Assembly (NCBI GenBank): GCA_025359685.1 | Contig: JANYEY010000035.1 | Span: 1 to 52,833 of the forward strand | Length of the DNA: 52,833 nucleotides | Direction of reading: 5' to 3' | Origin: Sphingomonadaceae bacterium | Lineage (GTDB): Bacteria; Pseudomonadota; Alphaproteobacteria; Sphingomonadales; Sphingomonadaceae | In this document: piece by piece, positions 52,093-52,833 of the stretch | Layout of the letters: each line of letters begins with the position of its first letter | Position numbering within the stretch: position 1 is the stretch's first letter | Made by a program: the position numbers and the translations under genes | Notes under the pieces: generated by a model | What the model saw: the letters and a program-made list of their open reading frames with translations, nothing else | What the model was told of the DNA's origin: nothing | Databases searched by the model: none

Positions 52093-52833
52093 GTCGCGTT
52101 CTCGATCGGCGGATCGCCGCGGTGAGCATAGGCATAAGCTTCGGCACCCTTGAACACGCGCAGCAGGTTGCGGCTGGCGAGCTTTTCCAGATCAGCCTGG
52201 CTCCAGCCGCGCCGGGCTAGCTCGGTGAACAGCGCCGGGTATTTGGAGACGTCTTCCATGCCAGCGATCGTCACCTCGATCCCGTCGATATCGCCGCCGA
52301 GGCCAACGTGATCCGCGCCGATCCTTTTGGCGATGTAGTCGATATGATCGGCGATATCCGAGATCGAGCCACGCGGCATCGGGTGGGCCTTATCCCAATC
52401 GGCGAGCGCAGCCTTGGCCGCCGCCGGACTGCCGCGATTGAGCGCCTTGAACCGTGCTTCGGCAGCGTCGCGCTCGGCGCTCCACTGGCGGCCCGCATCG
52501 AGCACGTAAGGCGGGTAGAAGTTGACCATCACGATCCCGCCATTGATCTTGATCGCATCGAGCGCGCGATCGGTGACATTGCGCGGGTGGGGATTGAGCG
52601 CATAGGCGTTCGAATGGCTGACGATCACCGGTGCGCCGGCAATGGCCAGCGTATCGAGCATGGTCTTTTCCGATACGTGAGCCAGATCGACCAGGATGCC
52701 CAGCCGGTTCATTTCGCGCACCACTTGGCGGCCATAGTCGGTCAGCCCGTTGTGATCTGGCGCGTCGGTCGCGCTATCGGCCCAGGCGGTGTTCTTGAAG
52801 TGCGTCAGCGTCATGTAACGCGCGCCCAGCGCA
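52083..52833 (-). CDS. M19 (renal dipeptidase) family membrane or secreted dipeptidase, 5' part missing
   Basis: A zinc dipeptidase whose N-terminus lies beyond the right edge; about 250 residues are visible. The M19 blocks LGARYMTLTHFKNTAWADSATD, GRQVVREMNRLGILVDLAHVS and APVIVSHSNAYAL (metal ligands in VDLAHVS and VSHSN) are present. The C-terminus runs VGLGGDIDGI to VFKGAEAYAY. An internal ATG at 52814 is not the start, because the conserved LGARY precedes it in frame. The likely signal peptide is not visible. It cleaves dipeptides, including D-residue or beta-lactam-like ones in some relatives. Confidence 0.92.
   Translation of the reverse strand, partial: ALGARYMTLTHFKNTAWADSATDAPDHNGLTDYGRQVVREMNRLGILVDLAHVSEKTMLDTLAIAGAPVIVSHSNAYALNPHPRNVTDRALDAIKINGGIVMVNFYPPYVLDAGRQWSAERDAAEARFKALNRGSPAAAKAALADWDKAHPMPRGSISDIADHIDYIAKRIGADHVGLGGDIDGIEVTIAGMEDVSKYPALFTELARRGWSQADLEKLASRNLLRVFKGAEAYAYAHRGDPPIENATYF

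Overview
The window looks like a chromosomal segment of a GC-rich alphaproteobacterium, most likely of the order Sphingomonadales (Sphingomonadaceae or Erythrobacteraceae). This rests on the alpha-type SspB adaptor, the lgt-MidA gene pair, the compact ybgC-tolQRAB-pal operon, a PEP-CTERM sorting signal, the acyl-CoA dehydrogenase repertoire and uniformly GC-rich codon use. No database search was possible. Nearly all the sequence is coding. I see no rRNA, tRNA, CRISPR array, transposase or prophage.

Layout. 1-2000: the start of rplJ runs leftward behind an L10-type leader, followed by a membrane methyltransferase with its own terminator and a VapBC toxin-antitoxin pair. 2001-10.9 kb: rpoB and rpoC behind a strong promoter, closed by a strong terminator. 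10.9-20.0 kb: a GNAT acetyltransferase, two serine beta-lactamase-fold proteins, NAD synthetase, GlnD and an acyl-CoA synthetase. 20.1-27.5 kb: lgt, a MidA-type methyltransferase, a PlsC-like acyltransferase, a DUF1295 membrane protein, a lipoprotein 5'-nucleotidase, a TetR regulator, a PaaI-type thioesterase, a J-domain protein and a 58-residue exported peptide. 27.5-31.9 kb: the complete Tol-Pal operon on the minus strand. 31.9-36.0 kb: a histidine operon (hisB, H, A, F, E) carrying two unexpected small genes and a HIT protein. 36.1-38.6 kb: sspB, an unknown gene, gmk and an SMP-30 lactonase. 38.6-47.9 kb: two divergent arms of acyl-CoA catabolism genes. 47.9-52.8 kb: a subtilisin-type autotransporter, dapD, a glutaminyl cyclotransferase and a partial M19 dipeptidase.

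The most interesting set is the catabolic island at 38.6-47.9 kb. One arm (minus) encodes a two-subunit acyl-CoA dehydrogenase and an SDR. The other (plus) encodes an SDR, a GPH-family transporter, an ACAD11-type acyl-CoA dehydrogenase, a zinc alcohol dehydrogenase and an APH-fold kinase. The ACAD11-like dehydrogenase and the kinase match, as separate proteins, the two halves of the fused animal enzyme ACAD11. That points to phosphorylation-dependent breakdown of 4-hydroxyacyl-CoA or similar hydroxylated acyl chains. A perfect palindrome between the arms may be the operator.

Other points worth attention are the split of rplJ from rpoBC with a toxin-antitoxin pair between them, a PEP-CTERM protein with almost no mature domain, a small AT-richer membrane gene translationally coupled between hisA and hisF, and a class A beta-lactamase-like protein with no recognisable omega-loop glutamate motif.
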